Source of the DNA: Diploscapter coronatus
Lineage: Eukaryota; Nematoda; Chromadorea; Rhabditida; Rhabditidae
Direction of reading: 5' to 3'
Length of the DNA: 64,000 bases
Assembly (NCBI GenBank): GCA_964036155.1
Contig: OZ038422.1
Location: 37,223,201-37,287,200, forward strand
This document shows positions 1-9,478 of this stretch, piece by piece. The position numbers and the translations under genes are program-made. The first letter of the stretch is position 1. Every line of letters starts with the position of its first letter. The notes beneath the pieces are model-generated. The model made no database searches, had not been told where the DNA came from, and saw nothing but the letters and a program-made list of their open reading frames with translations.

Positions 1-621
1 TTATCGATTTTTGTTTTATTGTTTATTTGCAAAAGATTCTATTCCTTCTTGACATATAAAATGGGTATTCCAATGATTCTAATAAAATCTAATTTTATGG
101 AGAAAACAAAGATTATGTATCGTTTCAGAAGCTGTCTGTCTGGTTTCTTCTTCGATATGTGATCGTTTTATGCACAGATTTTCGTTCGAATAAAGAGCTA
201 AAGTAATGTAGAAAGTTCTAAACCAAAGTAGAATAATTTCCATCCTCTCACTCATATGCATGTGGAGAAAAGTGAAGAATTTTTACCATGAAGCTTCAAA
301 ATTCTTATTGTTCAATTCTGAAAGAGCAAATCTGGATTAGAATATTGTCCCGAATGTCAAGGACTTTTCGTAGAAAATCAACTTTTAATCGAAAATCGAA
401 AAAAAAAACTAACAAATTACGATTATTGCAAATTTCATTGGCTTCAAAATGATATATAATGTGCAGGGTTGAAAATGCTTCTTAAGGCCTCTAAAACTTC
501 TGGAATGCGTCACGTCAAAAAATCGATTTTTCAAAAGTCAATATTTCTTGATCAAATAGAGCTCATTTTTCTCAAAATTTAACGCTGATCGCGAATATGC
601 AAATATTTTATCAGTCAGAAT
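1..621. other. AT-rich non-coding stretch
   Basis: No gene, RNA or clear repeat boundary is visible here. The sequence is AT-rich with A and T homopolymers. The short open frame on the minus strand at 79-261 shows no splice structure or recognisable motif. Confidence 0.5.
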
Positions 622-1473
622 CAGACATGTCACTTCAAGGCCTGGGCCTGAATTTCAGGCCTCAATTTAAAAAAAATTATCAGACTCAGGCCTAAGATCC
701 CAGGCCTGAATAAAGAAAAAAAATAATGGAAAAAGAGCAGAACATTTCAAAGTTCGTCTTTTTTCAAACATTCTCTATTCTTAAATCTGTTCTTTCGGAA
801 AAAAAAACGTTCAACTTGAGCGAAATTACCTCGCAAAAATTCCTATCGCCAAAGATTTTTCTCTGAAAAATAAGAAATAACTTGTGATCAACTTGCCATT
901 TGGAAATCTGGAAAATTAATGATATATAAAACATGGAATATGTAAGGTACCAAGAAATATCAGAAGATAATTATTTAAATTATTATTTTTTTTGAATCAA
1001 CTATTTAATATCTTTTTACATTTTAAATGTTTTGTATTCTCAGGTTTCCAAATAGTCGATTTTTGTTATTGTTTTAAATTTTTTTTTTTATAAATTTATA
1101 ATGCTAATTCAGAATTGTTTGTTTTATTTAATGTTATATATAGAGTCCCCAAGTGGGTTTCGGGATTAAAAGTATGGTAGTCGAGTTGGGTATGAAAACG
1201 TCCATGGCAAAGTACCTTAGACGATGGCAATAATAAAAAAAATCAAAAAAATACTTAAAACCCGAAAAATGCTAATTTGTAACAGTCAAAATGAACAGAG
1301 TTTGTAAGGAAACGCGTGGAGGGGCGGGGCCTAATGCATCTCAATGCATAAGCGTGCAGGGGCATTGCAACTTCGCATTTCAAAGGGATTTCGTCGATTT
1401 TCAGGTTAATTTTTCTATGTATTTTTGTTTTTTCGACTTCTAAATTCCTCGATAATCATCCCTCGAATTTCAG

Positions 1474-2095
1474 GTCTTCAGATGCCGCGACGACGATCAC
1501 GGGAGTGCGCCCATCTGCTCGGAGAAAGTCAGTAAATAATTCACTCAGAAAATGATATTTTAATTTAATTGTTTTTATTTCTAAAAATTCTTTCTGCTTA
1601 AAATAATTATTCCGAATCACGAGCTAGAACATGCACTTGCACCTTTATCAACCCGTTCAACTTTTTCAACGTAAATGCATGATTTTATACTTGAAATGGA
1701 ATTTAACGATTTTTGAAGTTCATTGGTGAAATTTTGTCAATTTCCAAGATTATTTTCAGAGCAGAGGGAGGGAGACAGTCGAGCCGGATGGAGCAGTGGA
1801 TCGATTAAAAGATGAAAATGTGAGTCCATTTATGATTTTTAAGGATTAATGATCACAAATGGAAATGGAGACCTTTCATTTGTTGAAGAATGAAATTTGA
1901 GTGGAGTTTGCTGTCATTAAATTCAAAAACTGAACATTTCATAAACATTCTCGAAAATTGTGTAATGATTGAAAGAATTGTCCACATCATAACTTTAGTA
2001 TTTTCATGGAATAATTTCAGAATTCGACAATAACAGCAGCGGATCGACAAGGAAGAGATAAACGGGGGCCACGGCGACATTTTCTTTTATTCTAA
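1474..2095 (+). CDS. Candidate three-exon mini-gene inside the hAT element (unknown product)
   Basis: Three blocks keep one open frame through standard splice signals: 1474-1527 (acceptor TTTCAG, donor GTCAGT), 1760-1819 (acceptor TTTTCAG, donor GTGAGT) and 2021-2095 (acceptor TTTCAG, stop TAA). An AATAAA lies about 35 nt after the stop. Together they encode about 62 residues of Arg/Asp-rich sequence ending FLLF, with no recognised domain. The start codon is not resolved and would lie in an upstream exon. It may be a captured host gene fragment, a gene the element simply landed around, or chance. The function is unknown. Confidence 0.3.
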
Positions 2096-2267
2096 TGTAT
2101 ATTTCTATGTTTGTAATTTTCTTTTTTTAATAAATTTCTTAGTCAGGAAATTCTTTTGATTGTTTGCAAACAACGAAATTATCAAAACAGCGTCTTACAA
2201 TATGAAAATATTTTATTTATACAGAAAAAAAAACAATAAAAACTTTCTTTTTGAAAAAAAAAAATCT

Positions 2268-2602
2268 TTAAACGTCTTGCCGACTGCTGTAGAGGATCTT
2301 CTTTGCTTGGAGACGTTCGTGAAAGTCTGAAAATATTCCTACAAGCAAAGCAAACTGCTCCCTAATACATTCATTTCAAATGACAGTCTGCTGCAACTAG
2401 TCAAAAATTCATCTTTTCCAAAAAAAATCAAGAACATCATCCACATGTTGACGTGCAGATTTTGATATGAAACGACATGCCACGATAGGGATAAAATGTA
2501 GCATTCTAGCAAAACTTTAACAATATCAGACAGCCTCGTGCATGTTGATTTGAAATTTCACTAACCTTCGATCCTGTTGCCTGTCTCGGCTTCCTGTTGC
2601 TG
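2268..2602 (-). CDS. Candidate 3' exons of a small coiled-coil-like protein inside the hAT element
   Basis: On the minus strand, 2566-2602 (acceptor GACTAG, donor GTTAGT) and 2268-2326 (acceptor TTTTCAG, stop TAA) join in phase. They give about 31 residues of charged helical sequence (QQQEAE, then RIEDFHERLQAKK, ending SRQDV). TTTATT near 2212 is an AATAAA on this strand. Upstream coding sequence probably continues towards 2700-2800, but the exon boundary there could not be fixed. It converges on the plus-strand mini-gene within the same transposon. The product is not recognised. Confidence 0.3.
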
Positions 2603-3637
2603 CTAGTCGACGTCACCCTGAAGCATTACAGATCATTTTCGAGAAAATTACGATGGAAAACAAGCGAAAAATTACGATAATTGGGCCAATTATGAAAAAA
2701 TTTGAACGTAAATGTTCACTTTCAGAGGGCGTAAACACCGGACAGACTGAACGATTTGACGTCGATCGGAAAATCGCCGCGAAGGCGCGTGTAGGCAAAA
2801 ATTATTGATTAATTTCTTTTCAGGGATCAAGATTGACAAAATCCTCGTCGAATTAACCTAGGTTTTTCGTGACATTCCGCCTGTGGGCAATACAGGAGCA
2901 GAAATACGAAATTTTTTTGCTTGTTTTTGGGATTTCAGCTCATTTCCGCGAACTTCTTGGGTAACTTCCAACTATAAATATCATTTTTTATCGACAATCA
3001 TATGGCCAGCGAAAAAAAATGGTAAAAAATAACCCAGAACTCGAGATAAGCCCGACTACCACACTTTTCTTAACATTGGCAGAAACTGCAAAGGGGGCGG
3101 AGCTTGGGGACTCTAGTTATATAGATAAAATTTTGCTCTCAAGCAATTTTTAAAAGAATTTACGTTTTTTTAAAGTTCAGGCCCCAGGCCCCCATAACTA
3201 GCAGGTCAGGCCTCAAAAACTCCTTGAAGTGATATTTCTGTTAAGGAGAGAATTCGCAACATTCGTCAGAGTGAGGAGTGTCGGCTTATCGATTATAATT
3301 TCATTCACTTTTCTGCAATTTTCAAGAGGCCCTATATTTTAGCCTGATAAAGTTTTTTTTCCGTTTTATCACTTTCGGGTTTTCAAATTTCGTTATGGTG
3401 GTCGATTTGGAAACCTTATGAGATAAATGGATAATACGTGCCGAGATATCAAGGAAAAATAATTTTAATTTTAATTAGAGGATGAGTCATCATCATAAAT
3501 ACTATTTCGACATACCATTTAGTAATGTCATGAGATTTCTAGATTCTTTTTATGATAAAACTTGAAACTATTTTTTGAAAACGAGCTATGAACTAACCAA
3601 TAACCTTGTGAATGCGCGTTAGTAGAACTGCTTACTT

Positions 3638-3856
3638 CTCAGCGTTCAAGCAGCGTATCCATATGAACCCATGTGGACCCACAGTCGCGAATTGCGGATC
3701 CATGTGGGGTAATTTGCGGATTTGCAGTTTTTGTGGATGCAAGTGGACTCACAATTTGCAAATTTATGGATCCGTGTGAATCCATTCATTCACATCGACC
3801 CACCGCACTGCGGATCCGCAAATTACCCCACATGGATACGCAGTTTGAACGCTGAG
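3638..3856. mobile_element. Palindromic MITE, 219 bp
   Basis: The ends CTCAGCGTTCAA at 3638-3649 and the reverse complement at 3845-3856 match exactly, and pairing continues inward through CGTATCCAT with a few mismatches. An internal inverted pair (GGGGTAATTTGCGGAT near 3706 and its complement near 3813) makes most of the unit a hairpin. It has no coding capacity beyond chance open frames. No clear target duplication was found, so the superfamily is open. Confidence 0.65.
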
Positions 3857-4585
3857 TTATTATATTTTTGCCATTTCATATTGCGAAATTTGTATCGTTT
3901 TTCTCATGTTTCCTTCTTCAATTTTCATAAATTTAGTTGGTTTGCAGTTTAGAAAAATCTATAGAGGATTTTCTTTATCCTCCTGCCCAAATAAACATAA
4001 TTTCGTTCTGGTTGACATCCAGCACATTCAATTTTCAGTCGACTAGTTTAAAAAATTTCGCAATTTTTCGTTACAACCAATTTCTTGTAGGTGTGCCTCG
4101 GTTTGCTGCTGTCGAGTCTGTTGGTGAGATTGTGTCGCTCTGCACGCACATCGTCTGGCAATACTATCATCATTTCTGACTTCTCGCTTAGGGAGGAATC
4201 GAAAAGACCAGGAGACAGCAGGTCGAGAGGGAGAAAGTTGCGAGTGAGTTACTTGATCAGGAAGAAGAAATTTCGATTCTTTTCAAAAAAATACATCTCC
4301 ACTTTATGCCTTGTCTGATTCGGAATTCTGGTAAATCCCGGTGACTATTGAATTCCTATGAAAAAAGATGGGAGAAAAGGTTAGAATAGGGGGAAAATAG
4401 TATTAGCCGGCGAAAATTTCCATCAAGATTCTAATCACCGGGATTTATTTTCATCGTAAATTACCTGGATTCAGTAAAATGTTTCTGAAAAATTGCCATA
4501 AATGCGCCGAAAAAGGAGTGAAAATCTGAATGACTTCACGAAAAATCTTCAGGAAAGAACGGGCAATTGATCGCAATCGGCAGAC
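3857..4585. other. Upstream region of the UBXN6 homologue
   Basis: This stretch probably holds promoter and untranslated exon sequence. Possible 5' exon boundaries are an acceptor TTGTAG near 4090 and a donor GTGAGT near 4240. An acceptor ATCTTCAG near 4551 lies 34 nt before the ATG and could be a trans-splice or 5'-UTR intron site. No other gene is visible. Confidence 0.35.
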
Positions 4586-7489
4586 ATGGGTATATTCTGT
4601 AGTTGCCTGAGAACGTGTTGCGAGGAATCTGGCGAGGAGCAGCGGCTCGCCAATGAATCTTCTTCTTCTTCCTTAATTCCGACCACAGTCCATAGATCTA
4701 ATCAGGTCTCATATCATCTAATCATTAGATTCCTTATCATTTCGAAAAGAAATGTTAATTTTTGTCATGACGAAATATTCTTTGTGATTCTTGCGGAAGG
4801 CATCGAGTTTTTCTTTTAATTATTAATTTTAACGAAATTTTATACTTTCTTTCGCGAACGAGGGGAAATGTTTATCCAAGTATTGATTAAAGCTGACGTG
4901 ATATTTGTCAGCAAGCTATGTTTGGGAGAAATCCGGAATCGAAAGGAAGCATCCGGTTTGAGCTGCATTCTTAGAAGGGACTTTTCACTCATCGCTAGTC
5001 ATTCTCTTTCAGCGTGGCCCAGTGGACAGAATGACTGCCGCAAATGCGGCTGCTCAGGCAGCAGCCAGAAGGAACCCCGAGAACAAAAGACCGCAGCCCA
5101 CCCCCATGCAGATGAGAACTCAGCTGATTGTATGATGAAAGAAAAATGGATATTTTTTAATTTCATGATTCAGGCCAAGAGAGAATTGGAGAAGGAAATA
5201 AGAAAAAGAAACGATCCCGCATACAGAAGGGAACTCGAGTTGGAACCTGGACCGTAAGATATTTTCGCATTTGGGACCTGACGAATCATATTTTTTTCTA
5301 ACCAAATTACTATGAAGTAGACACTGGATTATTGAAATTTGCACATTATTTCGTGGGTTTTTTCGCCGTCTTTATAAAATTTGTCATGTCACACAAAAAT
5401 GTCATTTTCAATCTCCGATTTCCTAATAAACATCCCTCTAGTGCTCAAACCGAAGTGCGTGAATCCGACTTCTCCCCGGTCATTTCGAGTGTTTACTTCA
5501 CCTGTGATTTTCTCGGAGACAACGTCGCGAGGACCAAGACTGAAGTACGAAATTCTTTCAAGGAAAAGATGAGAATTATGTTTTAGCTATCCGATAAACT
5601 GGAAACTTATCTGAAAACGCGGCTGGAGACAGAAGATGGAATGATCTCGGCCATATACATGATTTATTCGCTCAACCAAAAACAGACCAAGGATGTAAGT
5701 TGGTTTGTGAAATGACTTATAAAGGCGAAAGAATAGATTATGCGTGAAAATACACTCCTTTATGTTCAAATGAAATCTCCACTTTTATGATACGTGAAAA
5801 AGAGATTATCGAAACTCTTAAAATGCAGCAATTAAAAAAAATTACTATCGAAGGACGAAGTTTCGGTTTCAGACGTGTATCGACGCAATCGGAAAGTACG
5901 TCTCGAACATTCTGGAGCATTCCGACGATCCAAAATACAGGGAGATCAAAATATCCAACAAGGCTTTTCAGGTTTGATTGCTTTAATTCCAGGAAAATCT
6001 CGTTGATTTCTAGGAACGAATCGCAGCCTGCAGAGGCGGGATGGCCTTCCTCAAGACGATTGGATTCGAGGAGAAACAGGAAGCTCCTGAAGGGGTATGT
6101 CAAAATTAGCAGACTTGCAGCTTCTCAAACAGGTTAAAATATGAAATGAGATAGATAACATATTTTTTCTAGAGACAGAAAGAAACGTGATATTTTACTG
6201 ACCATTTGTTCGGCCTACCCACAATCAACCCACATCTAATGTTAGGAGCGAGTAGTAGAAAAGAAAAAAATGGGTAGTTCAAACAGAAAGCCATTTTACC
6301 TTATCGAAAAGATACGCAATCTGTTTTATGAGCTAGCTGCTTCGAAAGCTGTTGAATGGCTAAATTTTAGCCTTTGTTCTTCCCTAAAACTTGTATTTTC
6401 AGGATGCGGAACCAGAAAAATTCCTCATAATGTCGGAAGATCGCGCACAGAACACTAGCGGTCTAGTGAATTCGCTTGAGGCTCTCAAAAAGGGACAGAG
6501 CGTTCCTATCAAGCTCCACAGGAATTTGAAGGTTGGCTTAGGAAATATTTGATAATAGGAACAAGCTTTAAAAAATTGATTTTTTTTTGGAAAAAGGACA
6601 TGTAGAGATTTTAAAAATTAGGACGGGGACGAGTAAATTTTGCTCTTTCCTGATTAGAAATGATACCTTGATGATTTGCTGCATTTTGCGAAATAATATT
6701 TCGGCTTCTTCAGATCTACAAAATTAACCCAAGCAAGCGGCTGCAGGCGCCCGAACTACCACAGGATTTCTTCGATTTGGGTTCTGAAGAATTGAAGAGA
6801 GAACAACGGCTGAGAGAGGAAGAAGTAGATAAGTTGACGAGTTTGAGGACGCAGGAAATGAGGAGCAGAGATGTGCTCAAGTAAGGGAAATTTCAGTGAA
6901 GAAAATTTAATGAATGAGGTTTCAGGAAGCCCAGTTACAAATACACTCTAATTCGAGTCAGGACGCCTGATAATTTCGTCATCGAGGTATTTTGGTTGTT
7001 TTTTCAACATTCCATTTTATTTTTGCAGGGCACATTTGGAGTGTACGAGTCTCTGGACGCAGTCCGTCAATTCGTCTGCCCGACTCTCTCCTCGGAAACG
7101 ATGACATTCCAGTTCAAAGACCCTGTCGCTAACAAAGTGCTTAGTGCAGGTAATTCATTAGTTCGTGGAAACAAGATTTGTCATTTCGTTCGCTCATCAA
7201 CTAATTTTTGGAATAAAAACAACATTTTCTAATGAATCACATCTCAATTGTTTTCTTTCAAACTTATTATCTACTCTGCATTTCGATAACTCATCGAATC
7301 TACTCTTTTGCGCACAATTATTCATTCATATGCAACCGAATGCCGAATATTCATTTTAAGTTTGCAGAAGAGAAGTCTCTGAACGACTTGGGCCTGGCTC
7401 CAAAAGCGATAATCCACATGACTCTGTCCGGCTCGCTTCCCGGTCCATTTCTCAAAAAGGAACACATCGCTGAGGCAGAAATGCTGTGA
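4586..7489 (+). CDS. ubxn-6: UBX domain-containing protein 6 homologue (UBXD1), PUB + UBX
   Basis: A p97/VCP adaptor; UBXN6 binds p97 through an N-terminal helix and a PUB domain and acts in endolysosomal and ER-linked sorting. Twelve exons, all in phase, give 435 aa (human about 441): 4586-4705, 5013-5129, 5174-5253, 5442-5544, 5587-5694, 5873-5971, 6014-6094, 6403-6531, 6714-6880, 6926-6986, 7029-7149, 7368-7489. Exon 2 gives the VIM-like Ala-rich helix (DRMTAANAAAQAAARR). VYFTC and the PUB domain follow (about residues 120-255, with ISAIYMIYSLN and IGKYVSNIL). Next is the conserved linker PQDFFDLGSEELKREQRLR, then the UBX domain (about 338-425). The UBX loop lacks the p97-binding FPR motif, as in human UBXN6. 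The 42-nt intron 4 must be removed because it carries an in-frame TAG. The first exon starts MGIFCSCLRTCC, an acylation-like N-terminus. The first donor (GTCTCA) is weak, so exon 1 is the least certain part. Confidence 0.88.
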
Positions 7490-7619
7490 TACATGACTGG
7501 ATGCACATTTGCACAATATGAGGAATGGAAACTCGATCATGTGATATTTCATTTATTTTTTAATCACAATATGTATCTTAACGTATTTGCATAGTCTTCT
7601 ACATTATCTAAATTTTATC

Positions 7620-7712
7620 GACCCCCTGTAGTTCCCACCCTCTTGTAGTTTCCAATCTCTTTTCGGAGAAGTAACGTGGCAAAAAAAGAGGATGGGAGAA
7701 CTACAAAGGGTC
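7620..7712. mobile_element. Short MITE with 8-bp TSD, 93 bp
   Basis: Ends GACCCCCTGTAGTT and, inverted, GACCCTTTGTAGTT are flanked by identical copies of ATTTTATC at 7612-7619 and 7713-7720. Pairing continues inward through CCCACCCTCTT-like sequence. An 8-bp duplication suggests hAT, though the tip does not fit the usual hAT pattern. Similar CTGTAGTTTCTACCC tracts occur near 12635 and 16622, upstream of the two F-box copies. Confidence 0.6.
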
Positions 7713-8251
7713 ATTTTATCGACCATTTTTCAGTGATCAAAAGTTCATTTGCTCGATTTCATTTATCTAACACACATTCTTTTTATGATTCAGCTTACCG
7801 GTGCTAGAGCTCCTATTGTATAATAACTATTTTATGATGAAAGAAACATTCCCTTTTTTAAACCCATTAAGCTTACTTATAACGCCCTGAAAATTCAACA
7901 CGCCACAGAGAGTATTGTGCTTACCGCACTGAATTTTCTTCGGTTTTTGAATCTTTGGTGCTGATAGTTTGAAGCTATTCGCCGGTCAAAAAACTTTCGC
8001 GATTCGCCTGACTCAGCGTCTTTCCCATATTGAACATCTGGACTGTTTTTTGCTCTCTTTCGCTCTTCATGTATCCCTCGCTAGAAGGATGACTACCTTC
8101 TCTACCGTGCCTCCAAAATTTTGTTCTTTCTATCGGATAGGGCAGAACACGACTGCTGTTATTTTTGTCCTTTTCCTAAATATGAAATAAAGCTTCAAAC
8201 TCGACTAAGGCTCAAGTCAATTCGCATGGACAAAAATAGTGCCGTCGATAG

Positions 8252-9085
8252 CACCTGAGAAAGCAACCGGGCAGAAGAGGAGAATTGATTGTTACCGTTC
8301 TGTCACAAGCATCAACGATACCTTCTCCGATTACAATTCCAGCAACCACTGTCCCTCACGCTTGTCCCATAAATTGGGGATTCTACCCACCAACTTATGA
8401 TTGTTACACTTTGAAGCCGGTAGGTATTGCACTAATTCTTTAAATCCAAGATTATTACAGATTAGCCCACATATTCCATTTTCTCAGTGACAATTCAATT
8501 AGGACGGCTGGAGAAAATGGGTTTGTAGGAGGTAAGAAGTGGCTTTAAAATCTTGTGAAATAATTTTTAAAATCTAGTTTTTGCTGCTGGATTTTTCGCT
8601 GGAACTTCTTGTTTCACTGGCCAAAATGACACCGAAATGCTCATGATTGGAAGAGCTGGATATATCGGTACGTCGACTTCGAGACATTTTTGATGCGAAA
8701 ATTTGGAGTGACTAAACAACGGTGTCTGGATTCCGGTTTCAAATATTCAATACACGATTTCGAATGCATCTTATCTATAGATATCATTTCATCAGCTTAA
8801 AATTGGAAAAATAACGCCTTTTTATCGTTTAGATAGGAATCTGATATGGCAAGACGGGGAACCTATGAATTACGCTCCACAAACTGGATGTCCCACTCTC
8901 TACATGCCATTCAACGGCTACACATCCATCATCGTAAGTTAATCTTCTTCAATTTTCATAAAATATTAATTCAGGCAGTAATTGATCCGCATGGGAAAGT
9001 GTGCTGGCAGGCTATCGATGACACGAATTTTGACGACTTACCAAGTAATTGTCAATATTTCTTGTGCAAGAAAGATGGACATTGA
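8252..9085 (+). CDS. C-type lectin-like domain protein (N-terminus unresolved)
   Basis: Probably a secreted C-type lectin-like protein, a large nematode family often tied to surface recognition and defence. Exons in phase: up to 8423, 8466-8531, 8578-8667, 8833-8933, 8975-9085 (TGA), with AATAAA at 9109-9114. The domain opens CPINWGFYPPTYDCY, as at the start of a CTLD. It continues through the W-x-D-G element (IWQDGEPMNY) and ends with VCWQA, then NCQYFLCKKDGH. The usual carbohydrate-binding EPN/QPD and WND motifs are not evident, so sugar binding is doubtful. The frame is open from 8252 but without ATG; a signal-peptide exon upstream was not found. Joining exons 1 and 2 needs the acceptor GATTAG instead of the adjacent ACAG, a mild warning. 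The 3' part is copied at 12972-13154. Confidence 0.65.
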
Positions 9086-9478
9086 TTGATAAATTGTTTG
9101 ATATTTGGAATAAATAACAATAATTTTGAATGAATTTGTATGCCTTTTTAGAGGTAACGTCTATATCAGGCTCTGAAACAACTTGTCAAAAATAAAGCAA
9201 GTCGTTTGAAACGAACTCAAAATTGCAACAGACAAAAAAGAAATGAATAAAACCAAGTCAACTTTAATAATTATCGACTATCAAAAATCACACATAACAC
9301 GTGCTAAAGATTCAAAGTGATTGTGTAAATGGAACCCGCTCATAAAAGATCAAAATTCGATAAATCAAAAAATGTTAATTTAGAAATGACGAGGCTCTAT
9401 CAAAAATAATCAAATAAAAAATTGTCTCTCTTTCAAAAAAGTGAAATAGACAATATTGTTCCCAAAATTAGTTCACAA

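Larger units (their letters stand above)
1141..3115. mobile_element. hAT-type DNA transposon, 1,975 bp, with 8-bp TSD
   Basis: The ends are TAGAGTCCCCAAG at 1141-1153 and its perfect reverse complement at 3103-3115. They are flanked by identical 8-bp copies of GTTATATA at 1133-1140 and 3116-3123. An 8-bp target duplication plus ends starting TAGAG (the Y-A-R-N-G pattern) is the hAT hallmark. A second patch, GTATGGTAGTCG, lies near 1171 and is matched inverted near 3050-3060. No hAT transposase (RNase H-like fold, RW motif) can be read inside, so it appears non-autonomous. The interior instead holds exon-like blocks on both strands, described separately. Confidence 0.75.
622..3240. mobile_element. 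Outer TIR element carrying a nested hAT insertion
   Basis: The left end (622-640) reads CAGACATGTCACTTCAAGG. The reverse complement of the right end (3222-3240) reads CAGAAATATCACTTCAAGG, so 17 of 19 bases match as a terminal inverted repeat. Just inside both ends the hexamer AGGCCT and variants such as CAGGCCTGA recur several times, which looks like subterminal repeats. No convincing target duplication was found. The hAT-type element at 1141-3115 sits inside, so the outer element is older. Without that insert it would be about 640 bp, a non-autonomous element. The superfamily is not assigned. Confidence 0.5.

Noticed and set aside
5738..6103. 121-codon minus-strand open frame
   Set aside because: Antisense of UBXN6 exons 6 and 7.
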